From Klebsormidium nitens (taxonomy: Eukaryota; Streptophyta; Klebsormidiophyceae; Klebsormidiales; Klebsormidiaceae): 64,000 bases of DNA. This document shows, piece after piece, positions 23,708 through 36,441 of the stretch. The position numbers and the translations under genes were made by a program. The notes under the pieces were generated by a model, which saw only the letters and a list, made by a program, of their open reading frames with translations, was not told the DNA's origin and ran no database searches. The stretch is taken from contig DF237357.1 of the NCBI GenBank assembly GCA_000708835.1, forward strand, positions 1 through 64,000, in the 5' to 3' direction. Each line of letters opens with the position of its first letter. Position 1 is the first letter of the stretch.

Positions 23708-24799
23708 GCATTCCCGGCAGCTTTCCCGTCACTTAGAATCTGCCCACGTCATGGAGCGTCATGCTGTCCTCTCATAGGCTGCCACGTGATATGCAGGGGC
23801 CAAGATTCCCTGAGATGTCGACATACCTTCCATGTGAACAAGGATAAATCATAAACCCTGGTGGCCTAGGCAGCATCGCGAATCATCAAAGCAAGGCTGA
23901 GCGCACACTGCGCGCATCGCGAGCAAGCATCTGGTAAGCGAGCTACCCGTAGTAGTCCTATGTAAGTACGGTAGGTACTTCTATAAATACCAGGCTCGGT
24001 ACTGTCTTCAGGGTTGGGCAAACGACCGTAATGGAGGTTTCTCACCTGCTCAATGGCACACAAGCAGGCACATCAATCCTGCAGGGTCTTACCTCCGACT
24101 CTTACATATGCATACAGTACCGGTATACTCCAGGTCCACCCTCCAGCCTGCTAAGATTGGTCTACCGGTTGATGTCTTGCTCGAAAAACCTCAAGTGCTA
24201 CGTTTGCTGAGCTCTCGTGTAAGAATTCAGCAACCAAACAAGTCTCTTGAATCTTCTCTATCCAAACGCATGCTGCTCAGTGCGACGTAGTAGTAGTGGC
24301 GGAAGGGCAACAATTGGCAAGCTAGGACGGCTAGGCAGCACCACTCTATCAATCGGAGCAGATTGTAGCTAGCTTACCTCAAGGTGAGAATTGTTTTGTT
24401 GAGGCTGTCTGTGTGTGTTTTGAGCAAGCTGCTGGTGCCTTCGGCAATTCTGATTTCTGAAGTCTTCTTTTTTGATTTGATGCAACACGCGCACATTAGA
24501 ATCTGGCTCATGTAATCAAATTATCGAAGCGATTGACAATGTCCAATGAGACGGAACCCCTGCAACCAAAGTCACCTTATCTTAAAGGAAGCGTCAGCAT
24601 GGGAAAAGCTTTTTGAGTCTGACATGGTAGTCTTTTGGCAGCCTAGCAATGAGACGTGTCCTTCCGTTTTTTTGTGTCTTGAACATGTCCGAGGCAAGTT
24701 GAGATCCTACCAGATTGGTTTAGAGCAACTCTTGGGGTTGGCCTTGTGCTGCAATCTTGAGATAAGACTCGTGCAACATGTTCACGCAGATTCGGCGCA

Positions 24800-27700
24800 A
24801 TGGCTGTCACAATGAAGACTCTTGTCCTTCTGGCGGGGGTCTTGGCCGTCAGCATCGGTTTCGCAGGTAAGTCAGCTCAGCGAACTAAGCATTTAGCATC
24901 TATGCAGACTCCTTTGCTACGGTTCCACTAGAGCAGCTCAAACAAACCTTGTCAATCTGCGCAGCGAGCTGATCCTGATTGTTTGTGTCCAACATCATGC
25001 AACGTTTTTCTTTGACTAGCTTACCAGATGTTGAGATTCAACAGAGTGTATAACCTTCAGTCTGGGAACAATCACGCTCTCAACACCACTGAGGTCCCAG
25101 GTTTTCCTCCTCCTCCTCATTGTTAAAGGTTATCGATGGATACTCTGTAGGATCAAGATGTCCATGGATGTTGTGCGTGGTCGTCAGCTCTCATAAGTAC
25201 AGTCAGCTTCGAGAATGACCATGAGAATGCATCCAATTTTACAGGCGCACAAGGCCCTGCGTCAGCCCCAACCACAACCCGGTCCTCCAGCAACTCGTCC
25301 GCTTTGACGCCCGAGGAACAAGCGTACTTGCCGTACACCGATCCCCGCCTGGCCTTTTCTGCAAACAAGACCAGCTTCAAGATCCTCCAGGTGAATGCAA
25401 CAGATATTACCAGACAATTTCAAGCACAACACTGAAAGATCCCAAGAGGAAAAGCTTGCCTCAGCTTGGATAGATAAATCATCGACAATGTTTTGTCAAG
25501 CAAATCAGGATTAGTCTGGGAAAGAAGGTGAAGGGCATCAACAGTGACCTGTGGGAACCTTGCTGAGGTTATACTCTCATCTCAACTGCAATGAGCTCGA
25601 CATGTGTTGAACAGGTTGAAACGGAGTACAGTGGCAGTATAGGCAAGACGAGATTGGAAAGAGACTTCTAGAACCACCTCTCTGAGTCATGATCATGACA
25701 CAGATTCCCAAGAGCGTCATATGAGCAAACTGCCTTTCTCTCTGATAGCTTAGGTAAGTAATGCCAATTGGCATCTCGCTTCCTTCGGGTCAAGGAGCTA
25801 ATGGCTCAACCTGGGAATACTCTACACATTGCTGAGCCAGCAGCTCACACACGAGTAGTAAAGGCAGTGCCACACTCATCTCATAGACCACATCCCCTGC
25901 CAAACAGTTCTCGCTGATTCTAGCTCCAGCTTTGGGAGTCAATAAAGAGAGGGCCAAACAAGTTCTGCTTCATTCTGCAGATATGACAGTGTACGGTACT
26001 TGGGGGATGCTTTGAGCTGATAAAAAAGATTGTTTTGAGTACAGCAGGCCAGGACTGTCACACATGATAGCTAGAACCCTGTTCGCTTTTACACATCCAA
26101 GTTTCCTGTCATCCTTACGGCTGCCAGGACTCTAACTTATTGGCTGCTGTGCATACCTGGATCAGGTTTTGACTGCTTTCTCAGGTCATTGAAACAACAT
26201 CTTTCCATCTCCTCAAAGACTGGCCACATGTTACTGCTATGCTGTACGCACTTAACAACTCAAGCGCCGTGCCAAGAACTTTACTTTCCCAGGCTGCCAG
26301 TAAATCCCATGAGGCATTCCAGGAGGCTGATTAGAGATTGGCGCTTCTCGCCGCCTGGACCCTCTCTAACTTGAGTCCGAACTTCGCATCCCAGACATTG
26401 GGGGCCTTTCACACGCTTTGCATCTCGTACTGCTCTGCAGGTAGTTGTGATGACTTCGACAATGGCACCCCAGTGCCTGGATTCACTCCCGTCCAGCATG
26501 CAACTTTTGAGCGTCCAATCTCGTATCTGGCGATTCCATCGCTTATGTGCTTCTGCAGGTGGCTGATATGCACTACGGCAACGGCACTTCCCGGTGCCTG
26601 AACCTTCTGCCTGAGTGGGCCGCTGCCGGCAGCTGCAGTGACGTCAACACCACCGACTTCCTGGGCGTCCTCCTTGACCAGTCAGTACAGGAAGCTCATA
26701 TGCAAATAGTAATTGAATCACAGTCTCCTTTTGGAGACTGTGCATTGAAGGCTGCAAAAGCCTTTGAGAGTAAAGAGCCTTCATAATCTGCAAGAAGCAT
26801 CTTACGATACTCGGAATGGGAGGTAGATCATAGTAACCAAAGACCACCAAGTCCACCAGCAGATGATTGAGAAACCAGTCTTCGATCAGATGAGGTCCTC
26901 AGATGGAAAAAGAGATTTCGTATGGAAACCTGAGTCGCCAATCAAGATGAGGCCCTCGGATGACAAGAAAAGGTTTCGTTTCTGCGGGATCTCAGACCAA
27001 CTTGTTGCATTGTTGCAACATTGTGAGAATGCCCTAACCTCTGACCTTCAACTCGAGCACTTAGGCGTAATTGCTCTCCTCAATTCACCTCATGAGAGAA
27101 CATCTCGCACAACAGGTGGTGTTCCTTAATTATCACCTGAAAGGCAAGCTTAGAAAGCACGTTCCAGAGGTGCTGGCGCAATAGTCTCTCACCTTAGCCC
27201 TAGCACATTCTGACTCCTTGACGTATGTCTCAGGGAGAAGCCCGATCTGGTGGTCTTCACTGGGGACAACATCATGGCTCCTGACGTCAACGACCACGCC
27301 GTCAGCCAGCGCGCATGGAGGAAGCCGGTACGACTTGACGAATTAAAGTTAACAACTTCAAGAATCTCTGTTTGCACTTGTCGTAGTAAGCTATGACTGA
27401 CTCTGCAACTATTTGTTGTGAACCCAAATGTAGCCCGGCATCGTTACATCATCATCAGCTGCTTCCGGAAAGACAGCCATCTCTGCCGCCAGATTTTCGT
27501 GCTTGCAATCCGGGTTAACTCATGTATCTGAGATTCGCATGCTCTCATCATTTATGCAGAACCGAACATGGAAGGGCTGAGTCAGGGCTCGTAGTAAGAT
27601 ACAACCGTGTCCAAATGGACAGTCGAAGTCAAACAGGTTCAATTCTTTTGCTCTCGATGCAACAGGTTGAGGCGCGCAACATTCCTTTCATGACCATCTT

Positions 27701-30700
27701 CGGCAACCACGACGACGAGGTGGCAAAGGCGACCAACGCGACCGTGACACGTGAAACACTTATGACCGTCGATATGGAGAGCCCGATGAGCCTCTCCAAG
27801 CCGGGGCCGAAGGTGAGGGCTGATGATTTACATGATTGATCCAAAGGCTTGGACCTGCCGTAACCTTGGCCTTGAATCTTGAGCATGGGGGCTTGGTTTC
27901 AATGATGGTTCGAGCTTTCCTTTCGTAAGGGTTTTGGGCGTAAGTGTGTGGTGAAGCCGGCCCTACAGCTCGTGATAGCATGGAACTGGGAATACTAGGC
28001 AAATTGAACGGAATCCGGGCGGACTGGGCACAGGTACTCAAGAAGTTACTGGACCATTGAAGGCTTTAGAAACATCGTCAGCTAGCTCTTAAATGGGTGG
28101 CCTAGAGACGTGCTAAAGCTTGGGGTCTGTGGTCCTCTGCCTCGTAGCATAGGCGTCGAGGATCCGTGGTGATTGATTCGGCTTGGTGGAGTTTGAGCCA
28201 GTACAATTGCTCGCTGGTGGCAGATTTGTCAACCTTGGAAGACAGGGTCAGCAAATCTACCGTTAATTGTCGTCAAGGAGGCAGATCTGATCGCTTGAAG
28301 ATTGGATTGTGCTGTATTAAGCATTCAGCGCATCCTTTCCCGCGGCTTTAGATTTAGTTGAGATTCCGCCCTCTTTCCAAACTCGTCTCCTAGAGGAAGT
28401 TTGAACGATGTCTCCAGATTCGCATACAGCAGATGTTCTGAGTCGGACCCGCGATTTGATTTAATCGACACAGAAGGCATAGACCGGACTAATTCTGACT
28501 AGCGACTTCCTTCTGTGACTCGACAGGGCCTCTTCGGAACCGGTACCTATGCTTACGCCATCAATGACGCCAGCGGCAAGCCCAAGTTCGTCCTGTACCT
28601 GCTGGACAGCGGCAGCTATGACGTCACCGGACGTCTGAAGGGCAGCTACGGCTGGATCCATGCCAACCAGATCACGTGGTACAACCAGACGTCACGTGCC
28701 GTTGAGAAGCAGGTAAGATCCGCTTCGACTTGGACAATCGCCATTTTGCTTAGGTTACGCCCTCAATAGCCGTCTGTGAAGCTGCCATTTCGGCGAAGTA
28801 TCATAATCAAAACTTCTTTCAAAGATGCACCCGTCTCGACATTGTTATGCGCGGCTTTAATCCCAGTGTACTGGAAGTTGTGCGACGGCACATTTTGCCC
28901 AATGCAATATGAGCTTTGACGAGCTTAGGAGCACTCCTATGAGTTAACGCACTGAGTAATTGCACTCGTTCCGGAGTCGTTCACTTTGGTTGATTCCATT
29001 TCGGCATCCAGTCGGTTGTCGCTTTCTTCAGAAGCCGTTTTGGTCGTCCCTGCTTCAACTAACCAGCTGGAACCCATAGACAGAAGATGCGTCTTTTGCC
29101 TGACAACTCACTTGCGCCGTAACGCTTATGCAGAACGGCGGCCAGAACGTCACCGCCGTCGGCTTCTACCACATCCCCATCCCCGAGTACGAGAACGCCT
29201 TCACCTGCGCTTGCACTGCCGTCAGCAACGGTCAGCCCAGCAGGACCTCTTTCGCCGACTTCGGAAACGGAACCACGCTCGCCGGAACGGGGCTCAAGAC
29301 CCAGACCGGTTGCACTAACCAAGTAAGGAGTCATCCTTGAGCAACAAGGCTTTTTCGTTTAGGGGGTTCCCCTTGGGTTCAACTTTTGTGGGTTAAAACA
29401 CTTAATTCAAGTCACCAAGGGTCCAACCAGCATGACGTCTTTTGCCGATTTTGGAAACGGCACCACGCTTGCCGGACCGGAGCTTAGCTGCATACCTTAG
29501 ATCTCAGACTGGTGGCGCTAACCACGTAAGCAATCATCCTACAAAGCCCGCGCCAGTCCCCCCTTTCAATTTCCGTTCCCTTCGCGTCAATCGAAGCCCG
29601 CCAAATTCAGGCTTATCACTTTGACACTTCTCTACGAACCTCCTACGTCGTCGTTTGGCAGAGATGACGTCTAAATCTCCTGCTGCAACTCTGTTTTCTT
29701 GCCAACGACAAACTTATCATATGAGAACGACCCGTCTCAATGTCTCAAGGCCCGTTCGTTTGACATTATTTCCCAGGCCTGCTACGGCATCAAGCAGGAG
29801 GGCGTCTACAGTGCCAGCGTCCACTCCCCGTCCTCTTAGCGCCGGTAAAACTGTGTCAATAAAAATTTATGCCGCTGACGCTTGTCCTTTTGACACTGTT
29901 TCCCAGACCTGCTATGGCGTCAAGCAGGAGGGCGTCTACAATGCCAGCGTCAACTCCGGTCTGTGGACACCTTAACCATAATCCTTCTTAACTCCGGTTC
30001 GCTTGACACTTTTTTGCAGACCTGCTATGGCGTCAAGCAGGAGGGCGTGTACAGTGCCAGCGTCAACTCCGGTCTGCTGGCCGCCATCGTTGAGCGCGGT
30101 GACATCAAGATGATGAACGTGGGTCACGACCACGTCAACGACTACTGCGCCTCGTTCCAGGGCGTGCAGTTCTGCTATGCCGGCGGGTTTGGATACCATG
30201 CGTACAACACGGAAGGTGAGCGGAACGAACGGAACTGGAAGAACGCCGTTGCTGCAGCGGAGGAACGCTTGTTCCGCGCGTTCCTCGCTTTTGCCTTTGC
30301 GAATTTTGTCTCTCCGTTTACTTTCTCGCCCCGCATACCATTACACTAGCAATTTCTAAGTGGAGGTTCGTAAGGGCTCAAGCTTTGTGTGTGTATCTGT
30401 CCCCACCTCAAGGTTCTGCAGAAGTCCAAGCACAGCGAAGCTTATAGCCTTGCCTGTTAACCTTGCGGCCTCTGTGTGGCCCTTTTGTCCGTACTAGTTC
30501 AATGATAAGAGACGGAGAGCCCATGATGCTGAATCGTTCAGAAACGCTTCATAATCAGTTATTCTGGGCTCTTAAGTTGACTCAATGCTTAAGGGCCAGA
30601 CAATCCAACTCAGTCAGGATTTCTTTGGTAGAAGGCGCTCTGGCTAGCAGCTGCTAAGTGGGCTAGGTTGGCAGATTGTGTGCAGGTTTCCGCAGCAAAA

Positions 30701-30856
30701 TTGGTCTTCTTTCTCGCAGGCTTCCCCCGGCGCGCACGTGTGATCACCCTGTCGGCCAACGGCACTATCTCCACATACAAGGCCCTCGATGCGTTTGCCA
30801 CGCCGCCTTACGCTACCCAGGACTTCCAGCAGATCTACCCGTCCCCGTCCGTCTAA
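24800..30856 (+). CDS. Secreted purple acid phosphatase, PAP28/29-like (metallophosphoesterase)
   Basis: Nine exons, 427 residues: 24800-24866, 25245-25390, 26559-26680, 27234-27327, 27666-27812, 28527-28712, 29134-29322, 30020-30215, 30720-30856 (TAA). Residues 1-23 are a signal peptide. Dimetal motifs appear in family order: VADMHYGNG (Asp74, His76), VVFTGDNI (Asp123), TIFGNHDDE (Asn157, His158), GFYHIPIPE (His267) and VGHDH (His353, His355), followed by DYCASFQGVQFCYAGGFGYH and FPRRARVI. This is the low-molecular-weight plant PAP subgroup of PAP28/29, often annotated as probable inactive purple acid phosphatase although the metal ligands are here. Likely role: hydrolysis of phosphate esters in the wall or vacuole. 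Introns hold decayed copies of exons 3, 7 and 8. Confidence 0.95.
26434..26505 (+). repeat. Decayed copy of PAP exon 3
   Basis: CTCTGCAGGTAG then ACAATGGCACCCCAGTGCCTG parallels the true exon start CTTCTGCAGGTGG and ACGGCAACGGCACTTCCCGGTGCCTG, 118 bp upstream. It keeps the acceptor but opens with a TAG. Confidence 0.75.
29420..29530 (+). repeat. Decayed copy of PAP exon 7 3' part and donor
   Basis: TTTGCCGATTTTGGAAACGG, then CACCACGCTTGCCGGA, CAGACTGGTGGCGCTAACCA and GTAAGCAATCATCCT match the true exon end and donor region 190 bp upstream. A roughly 10-bp insertion and other changes break the frame. Confidence 0.9.
29765..29970 (+). repeat. Two recent copies of PAP exon 8 5' end
   Basis: The start of true exon 8 at 30020 (ACCTGCTATGGCGTCAAGCA, GGAGGGCGT.., CAGTGCCAGCGTCAACTCC) is repeated at 29777 and, nearly perfectly, at 29907. 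Both have a CCCAG acceptor and a preceding TTGACA(C/T)T.TTT tract. Spacings are 130 and 113 bp. The 29907 copy stays in frame for 18 codons beyond the conserved start and then meets a TAA at 29973. Confidence 0.95.
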
Positions 30857-32385
30857 GATGCAATGTTAAGCTACAAACTTTATTGCTCGGAGGTGATTAC
30901 TGTCCGGTCAAGTTGACTGCAATTCTTGGATCCAAAAACGTATAAGATATTTGAAGAGCCTGTGACCTCCACCGAGGCTTTTCAAAGAGTCAATTAAAAC
31001 CAGCGTATATGGAATAGTCTTAGGAAGTTGATGTGAGTCCTGTAAGTCCAGCAGAAAGGTGCTGGCCGTATGTTTTTACTGTAAACCGAGACAAGGATAT
31101 GAGGCGTCTTGCAGCCTGGCAGGAAGGTGCTACATCTTTGTTGAGGTCGTACAAAATCAACCTGTCACTTCCGAATTGATATGTTGTGCTTTTCAGGAGC
31201 TCGAGTTATAGTAGTACTACTACAACGTACACGTCTAAAGCAATGACATTCTTACCATCGTTTACGAGTTTCTATCATGCGAGCTGTCGGACGGTCACTC
31301 GCTCAGCTAGCTGGCGGCCGGGGCCGTGCGTTTGCAGGTGATACGGATTCCAAGATGTTCTCAGTTGATGTGGGAGTTCATCTCGGGAGCAGTTCTGATC
31401 AGATTAAACATGGTGGGTGCACGTAGCTGCCGCCGCTCTTCATTCGGTAATCGGCCGGCCCCGTAGAAGAAGAATTGGATATGATGTACCACCACTGGTA
31501 ACAGCTAGCTCATGCCCACTCAGCTATAGAATGCATGGTAGTGCAATCATGCATGCGATTGTACGTCACATGGTCTCGGTCACTCTCGGGTACGTACAAT
31601 TTTCTGCCAGTGCACATGTGTGACATGCTTTATTTGGCTTGCGTGCCAGACATGCGGCCAATTCCTCACACGTACCGTCTGCATGCACGCGGCGCTAGGC
31701 TGCATGATAAGCTGCAGTGCGCTATGTTCGATCATGCATTCTACGTACGTGTGTATATATGCCATGATGAGAGCTGATTCAATCCGATTACGAGGGTTCT
31801 CGACCCCAGGCTGTAAGCCCAATCAATCAGTTCAACTGATCAGCAGCCTAGCTCGTTACAAGAATGATTATGCGACTGTGCAGTGCACATGAGTGGTGCG
31901 CGGCGACCAGGACTCTAGAATGCGGTTGACAAACGTTGGTCATGTATGTAGCCTAATTTTACGGCTGGCCGCGCGGCGAGGACTTGCAGCGCAGTGAAGC
32001 TAGGCGGTCTACTAACGAACTAAACGTGTATCAGCATAGACTCAAAGATTAAGCTTGGAGAAGGTCTCTCCGTTGGCCCTCAAAGACTCGATTCAACTTG
32101 GTAAGAGCCCTAACCTCCTCAATCCGAGGCCGGCATCCACTACAAGAAGTCTCCGATTGCGGCGGGGCAACCAGCCGGCTTAGCAAGACTACAGCAAAGC
32201 TACTTTGATATAAAAGCTTGTCGATAATGTTTTGGTGCGCGAAAGCCTGCATTCAAACACCTACTGAACTTTAAAACCTTGGCTGCGGCAAATTATGGCA
32301 AAAGATTATGTTTGGATGCTGTACCTATACACATTTTCAAAGCTACGCGCGAGCTACACAATTAAGTAATACCTACCCTAAAGAA
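30857..32385. other. Intergenic region between convergent PAP and GT61 genes
   Basis: Shared 3' flank of a plus- and a minus-strand gene. I see no supported coding region or RNA gene. From about 31300 to 32000 short self-complementary words such as TGCATGCATG-type, TACGTACGT and CAGCTAGCTG are frequent. Confidence 0.45.
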
Positions 32386-35300
32386 TCACAAAGTTCGAGC
32401 CGTATGTCTTTGTCTGCTTCGCGCCCTCTGCAGGATGATCCGAGCCTGGTCGAAAACGCTGGCGAAGTCATTCAAAGGAATCGTGAGGTGCTCCCCATGA
32501 TGCTCCATGAACTCCGGGTTCTCCCCAAGAGTCTTGCAACCTTCGTCGAGTGCAACGACCTGCGACAAGTCACACGTGGCCTTGAATTTGATACTGCAAA
32601 GCGCCTAATTCAAGGCTACTTCGTGAACGAGGACACAAAGGGTTTCATAGATCGTTCTGATTTCAAGAACGGCATCGAGGGAGAGCAACGGACAACCATT
32701 TAATGACAGAACGAGTAGAAAGTCTGCAAAGAGAACCGCGTATTGAGATGACGTCCCTGCGGGAACAAGCACACGAAGATCGTACTTCTTGAAGGTAGAA
32801 GGAAGATTCAATTCGTGAAACGTGGTAACAGCAGGAACCCAGGAAAATTGATTGATCGAACGGATTCAAAAGAACAGGGGCTATCGGAATATCGAAGACG
32901 AGCAATTACCGGCACTTTCAGTCGGCCTGTTCAGAAAGGAAGCAGTAAAGAGGAAATATGGCAGCATGAAGGGAACGGAGAACCCCCGATAGACGGGTAA
33001 CGAGCACGCAATCAGCATGAGTACCACGAGTACTCAGGAAAGAGCTGGAGAAGAATATTTAGGCACCTCACCGACTCCAGGTAGTTCTTTCCGGTCAGCA
33101 CGGCCAGGTTCCGGTACAGCGGAATCCGCCAGTAGCAGTTCGTGACCTCGATCACGACTGCGTCCGGCGCCGCAAAAATCGCGTTCGTCAGCCCCGCGCC
33201 GTGCATCCCGAAAATGATGCTCGCGTTCCTGGTCATGCCAATAATCTCCCTCAGCCGTTCCCTATACGTTCGGGTACTGCTTCCAGGCGCGTAGATCGAA
33301 TACGGCACCGGGAACGCCGCCTCGACTTCCTTCGTGTTGAGCAGCGTCCTGACCGTGTTTTCCCGCTTGAAATACAACACGCGGTCCTTTTCCGGGAGCG
33401 GCGGTTTGCTGCCAAACCCGAGCGCCTCTGTGACGAGGTTAACAAACCCGGCGAGCATGGGGTCTTCGCTCGTGTCGGTCGTTCGGCAGTGCCACGGCCA
33501 CCCCTCGTTCCCGACAAAGTAAACGCTCTCGTAACATCCCAAGTGCTGCGATGTGTTCTGCAGTTCGATGTCGACGAAATTGATGCTCGCGGGGCGGAAT
33601 GCTTCCATAAAGACCGTGTGCCGTTCTCGGGCTGTTGCAATAAGTTCGGGGCTCTTGATTTCGTTCGGTTTCCCGGAGAGACACTCGTAGAATTCCACGT
33701 GGATCCCCTCTAAGGATTCGAGCCCCAGCTTTTGCAAGGCAACATAAGTGGAGTAATAAGCGAGCCCCATCGAGTGGAAAAAGTTGTAGTCGCACCTGTA
33801 AGAGGAATCTTGGTCAGCACCTTTGGAGTTATCATGTCAATGACGCTGATTACGGAATTAGTGGAGTAGATCAGTCGTCGATTTTTGCACACTAAAGACA
33901 CCGAAAATGTGATGAGCGGTTGGGGTTTCACCCATTCCAATCAGGAAAAAAGTCGAAAAATAGAAGCTTTGCTTTTGTCATCGTAGTGAAGAAACAATGT
34001 TTTCAGAATGCTCTTGTTCCTCATTCTCATGGCAGTAGGCTGGTTATGTTACCGTGTTGGCCGTGAGTTTCACCTGTCCTCTTACAGGGCTGGTCGGCAA
34101 CTGCTGGAGCTAGCAAGGATCAAGCAAGCTGCTTTTATAAATGTTGGGCTTTTGATGCAGTCCACGTCTGATGTGTCACTTCTCTCACGACTGGGCATAC
34201 TATTCCTTATCGCGCCACATCTCGAAAAGATGCAATTGCAGCTCTCTGATAGTGTGCAGTCCGAAGGCTTGGCATGCACTGTTGGTAGAAGCGATGCAGA
34301 GCGCAATAGCTGTCCTTCAAATTGCGCGAGACTTAAAGATCGATCTTCTGTACATCTGTCAATCTTATCACGAACCAAAGTTGACGAGGGCCCTTGCTTG
34401 TTGCCAATTTCAGTCATGAGAATGGTTTGAGACACGATTCTTGAGCTCGCCTCTTATGTAACCAAGCCCTTTCTTGTCGCAACTCCACCTCTTCCGACTC
34501 AACGAGCTTCTGCTAACCTCATTCTTGTTCTTCAAACGCTGAGGCTGGCTAGAAGATGCCCTTGCCCTTTTCCAGAACGTGCTTTTTCCGTTGCCTTAGG
34601 ACCTACCTCTTTGAGGAAAGACTTGAAGGAGAGAGTCGTCTGCCGAATTTCCACTCATTCGCTGTGGCAACTTGAAGCCTTTTCAACAAATCTCTTATAG
34701 AACTACAGAGGGTGCATATGCTTGTACTAAGGGAAGAAAACGCAAAAGCAAAGAACCTTTGGCAACTACACAGGTATCTGACTTCCTGATGAAAACGCTT
34801 CAATTCTGTAAGAGGAAAGAATAGAGACATTCAAGACTGTTTAAAAGGAGCAGCAAAAGAATTATATCAAGTCGTCAAGCAGTCACTTTGGCCCATTCTG
34901 AAATATCGGTGTAAAGTCATATCAAGTCACTGGCCATCTTACCCTTTCTGGAACAGATTCCTTTCAACAAGCGAATGAAAATCCAAGAACCAAGAACCAA
35001 GAACCAAGGACCAAGAACCAAGAAGCAAGAACCAAGAAATCCAAGAACCAAGAAATCCAAGAATCAACAGTTAGCCAAGAAGAAAGAAGGGAAGAAACAC
35101 CGCTGGTAGAAGACCAACAAAAGATCAGTATCAGCACCTGTTGCCTCACCCTTCTTGTGCGCAGTACACAATGAACGTCTTTGGCTTCCAGATGATACGC
35201 TGTCCCTCGGGCTGCAGCACCCCCCCCTCTGGAAGGGGACCCGCCATGTTGATCGGCAACCGTTTCCCCATGTGCCAACACGAGCGACCACCATACATTG

Positions 35301-35832
35301 CCGCCCGTCCTTGCACCTGTGCGCACTCCCGACCTAGTCCTACTACGTCTATGTAGGGCTGACCTGCCTCATAAGAGCTGGCGGTCGGGTGCGGCGGACT
35401 CAGGTCTCGGCGGGTCAGGCACACTTGCTCTAGTTGCATCGCGCAGAGTTCATCTTGGTTGCAGAAGTCATTCGGTCTCTTTAGACGGGGGTCCGTTTTG
35501 CCAATGGCTGGGATGGAATGTGGAACGAAGCGACAGGAGGAAGGAGATGCCAATGTTGTTTCTTGATGAAAGAACTGGTCCCCGCTGCATTCGTGAAGTG
35601 TCTCCCGTCTTCCTTGGCGCTTGTGCGTTCCATCTCCTTGGAAGCGGTTGCTACTTGTGTCATTGACTGGGTCCAAACGAAGACTTATGAACCAGCAAAG
35701 CTGATAGAACGCAGCAAGCACTGCCAGCGACAAGGTTATGCGCCTGAGGTTCACCAAGAACAGGCGTTTGGAGAGCAGAACATAACGTCGAATGCGGAAG
35801 CCCTTTGCATCTGTCTTGGAGCTTGAAGCCAT
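32386..35832 (-). CDS. GT61-family glycosyltransferase, Golgi type II membrane protein
   Basis: Three exons: 35832-35150, 33795-33072, 32559-32386 (TGA), giving 526 residues. A short basic cytosolic N-terminus (RIRR, NLRR) precedes one transmembrane helix (about 32-51), then a stem region of low conservation, then the catalytic domain from about 215. The domain starts EGCDYNFFHSMGLAYYSTYV and carries the family signature GMHGAGLTNAIF (HGAGLTN at 426-432), followed by VVIEVTNCYWR and LAVLTGKNYLES. GT61 enzymes include plant xylosyl- and arabinosyltransferases of wall polysaccharides and N-glycan beta-1,2-xylosyltransferase, and the related POMGNT2/EOGT group; the exact acceptor cannot be told. 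The last exon (VVALDEGCKTLGENPEF...) was chosen because it joins in phase and provides a natural C-terminus. A TATA-like TATAATA lies about 100 bp upstream. Confidence 0.85.
34980..35068. repeat. CCAAGAA minisatellite in GT61 intron 1
   Basis: About twelve imperfect units of a 7-bp repeat (CCAAGAA, variants CCAAGGA and CCAAGAAAT) occur about 80 bp inside the intron from its donor. In the transcript it is a pyrimidine-rich TTCTTGG tract. Confidence 0.9.
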
Positions 35833-36441
35833 ACAGGACCACCATCAGGCAGCTACCTGGACGAACTTTGTAGTTCTTGGTCAACTGTCAGCTGCACGAG
35901 CTCTCCGTAGTCACTACGGTATCAATGTCATATTATAAAGATAGTGGCGCGCATTGGGGGCGCCGCAGCCTTCGGCTCCGAGTCCTGACTCCCGAGTCCT
36001 GAGTCCTAGTCCAGGACCGGCGGGCCAGGGCCTGATTCAGCAGTGTGCACATACGTCAGGCATACGTCTGGCAGGCATACGTCAGGATCGAAGTAGCACT
36101 GAGCAGGTTTGATGTCAGTGGCACGTGCGGTAGGTTGCCACCCGGGCATCGAGGCCGACTGTACACAAAAATATGACACCGGTGATAATCAGCCGGGCAT
36201 ACATAAGCGCTGGAGCCTGGCAGCGCTCATGCCCGGGGTAGGTAGCTTGGCCTAAGTTCTGTATCTGGCCGAAATAGCAGCGGCGAGCGCATCTGCCATC
36301 CGGCCGCAAGTGGGCCGCGCCGGTCATGCAAGCCTCGCGCCGGGCGGCCTGCACTTTGCAGCTTCGCCCAGGACCGGACCCCGGTGCTCGCAGGTCACTA
36401 AATATAGACGGCGAATTGACAAGGTTTGCTTCGTACCAACG

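Larger units (their letters stand above)
22176..24799. other. Divergent intergenic region between PhoD and PAP
   Basis: This 2.6 kb lies between the start codons of two outward-facing secreted phosphatase genes. It contains a TATA-like box for PhoD, a MITE-like element and one P1BS motif. A 131-codon ATG frame ending at 23404 next to the MITE has no recognisable domain, and I do not call it a gene. Confidence 0.5.

Noticed and set aside
32308-32703. 131-codon plus-strand open frame
   Set aside because: It overlaps GT61 exon 3 on the opposite strand; the minus-strand reading completes a known family in phase, while this one matches nothing.
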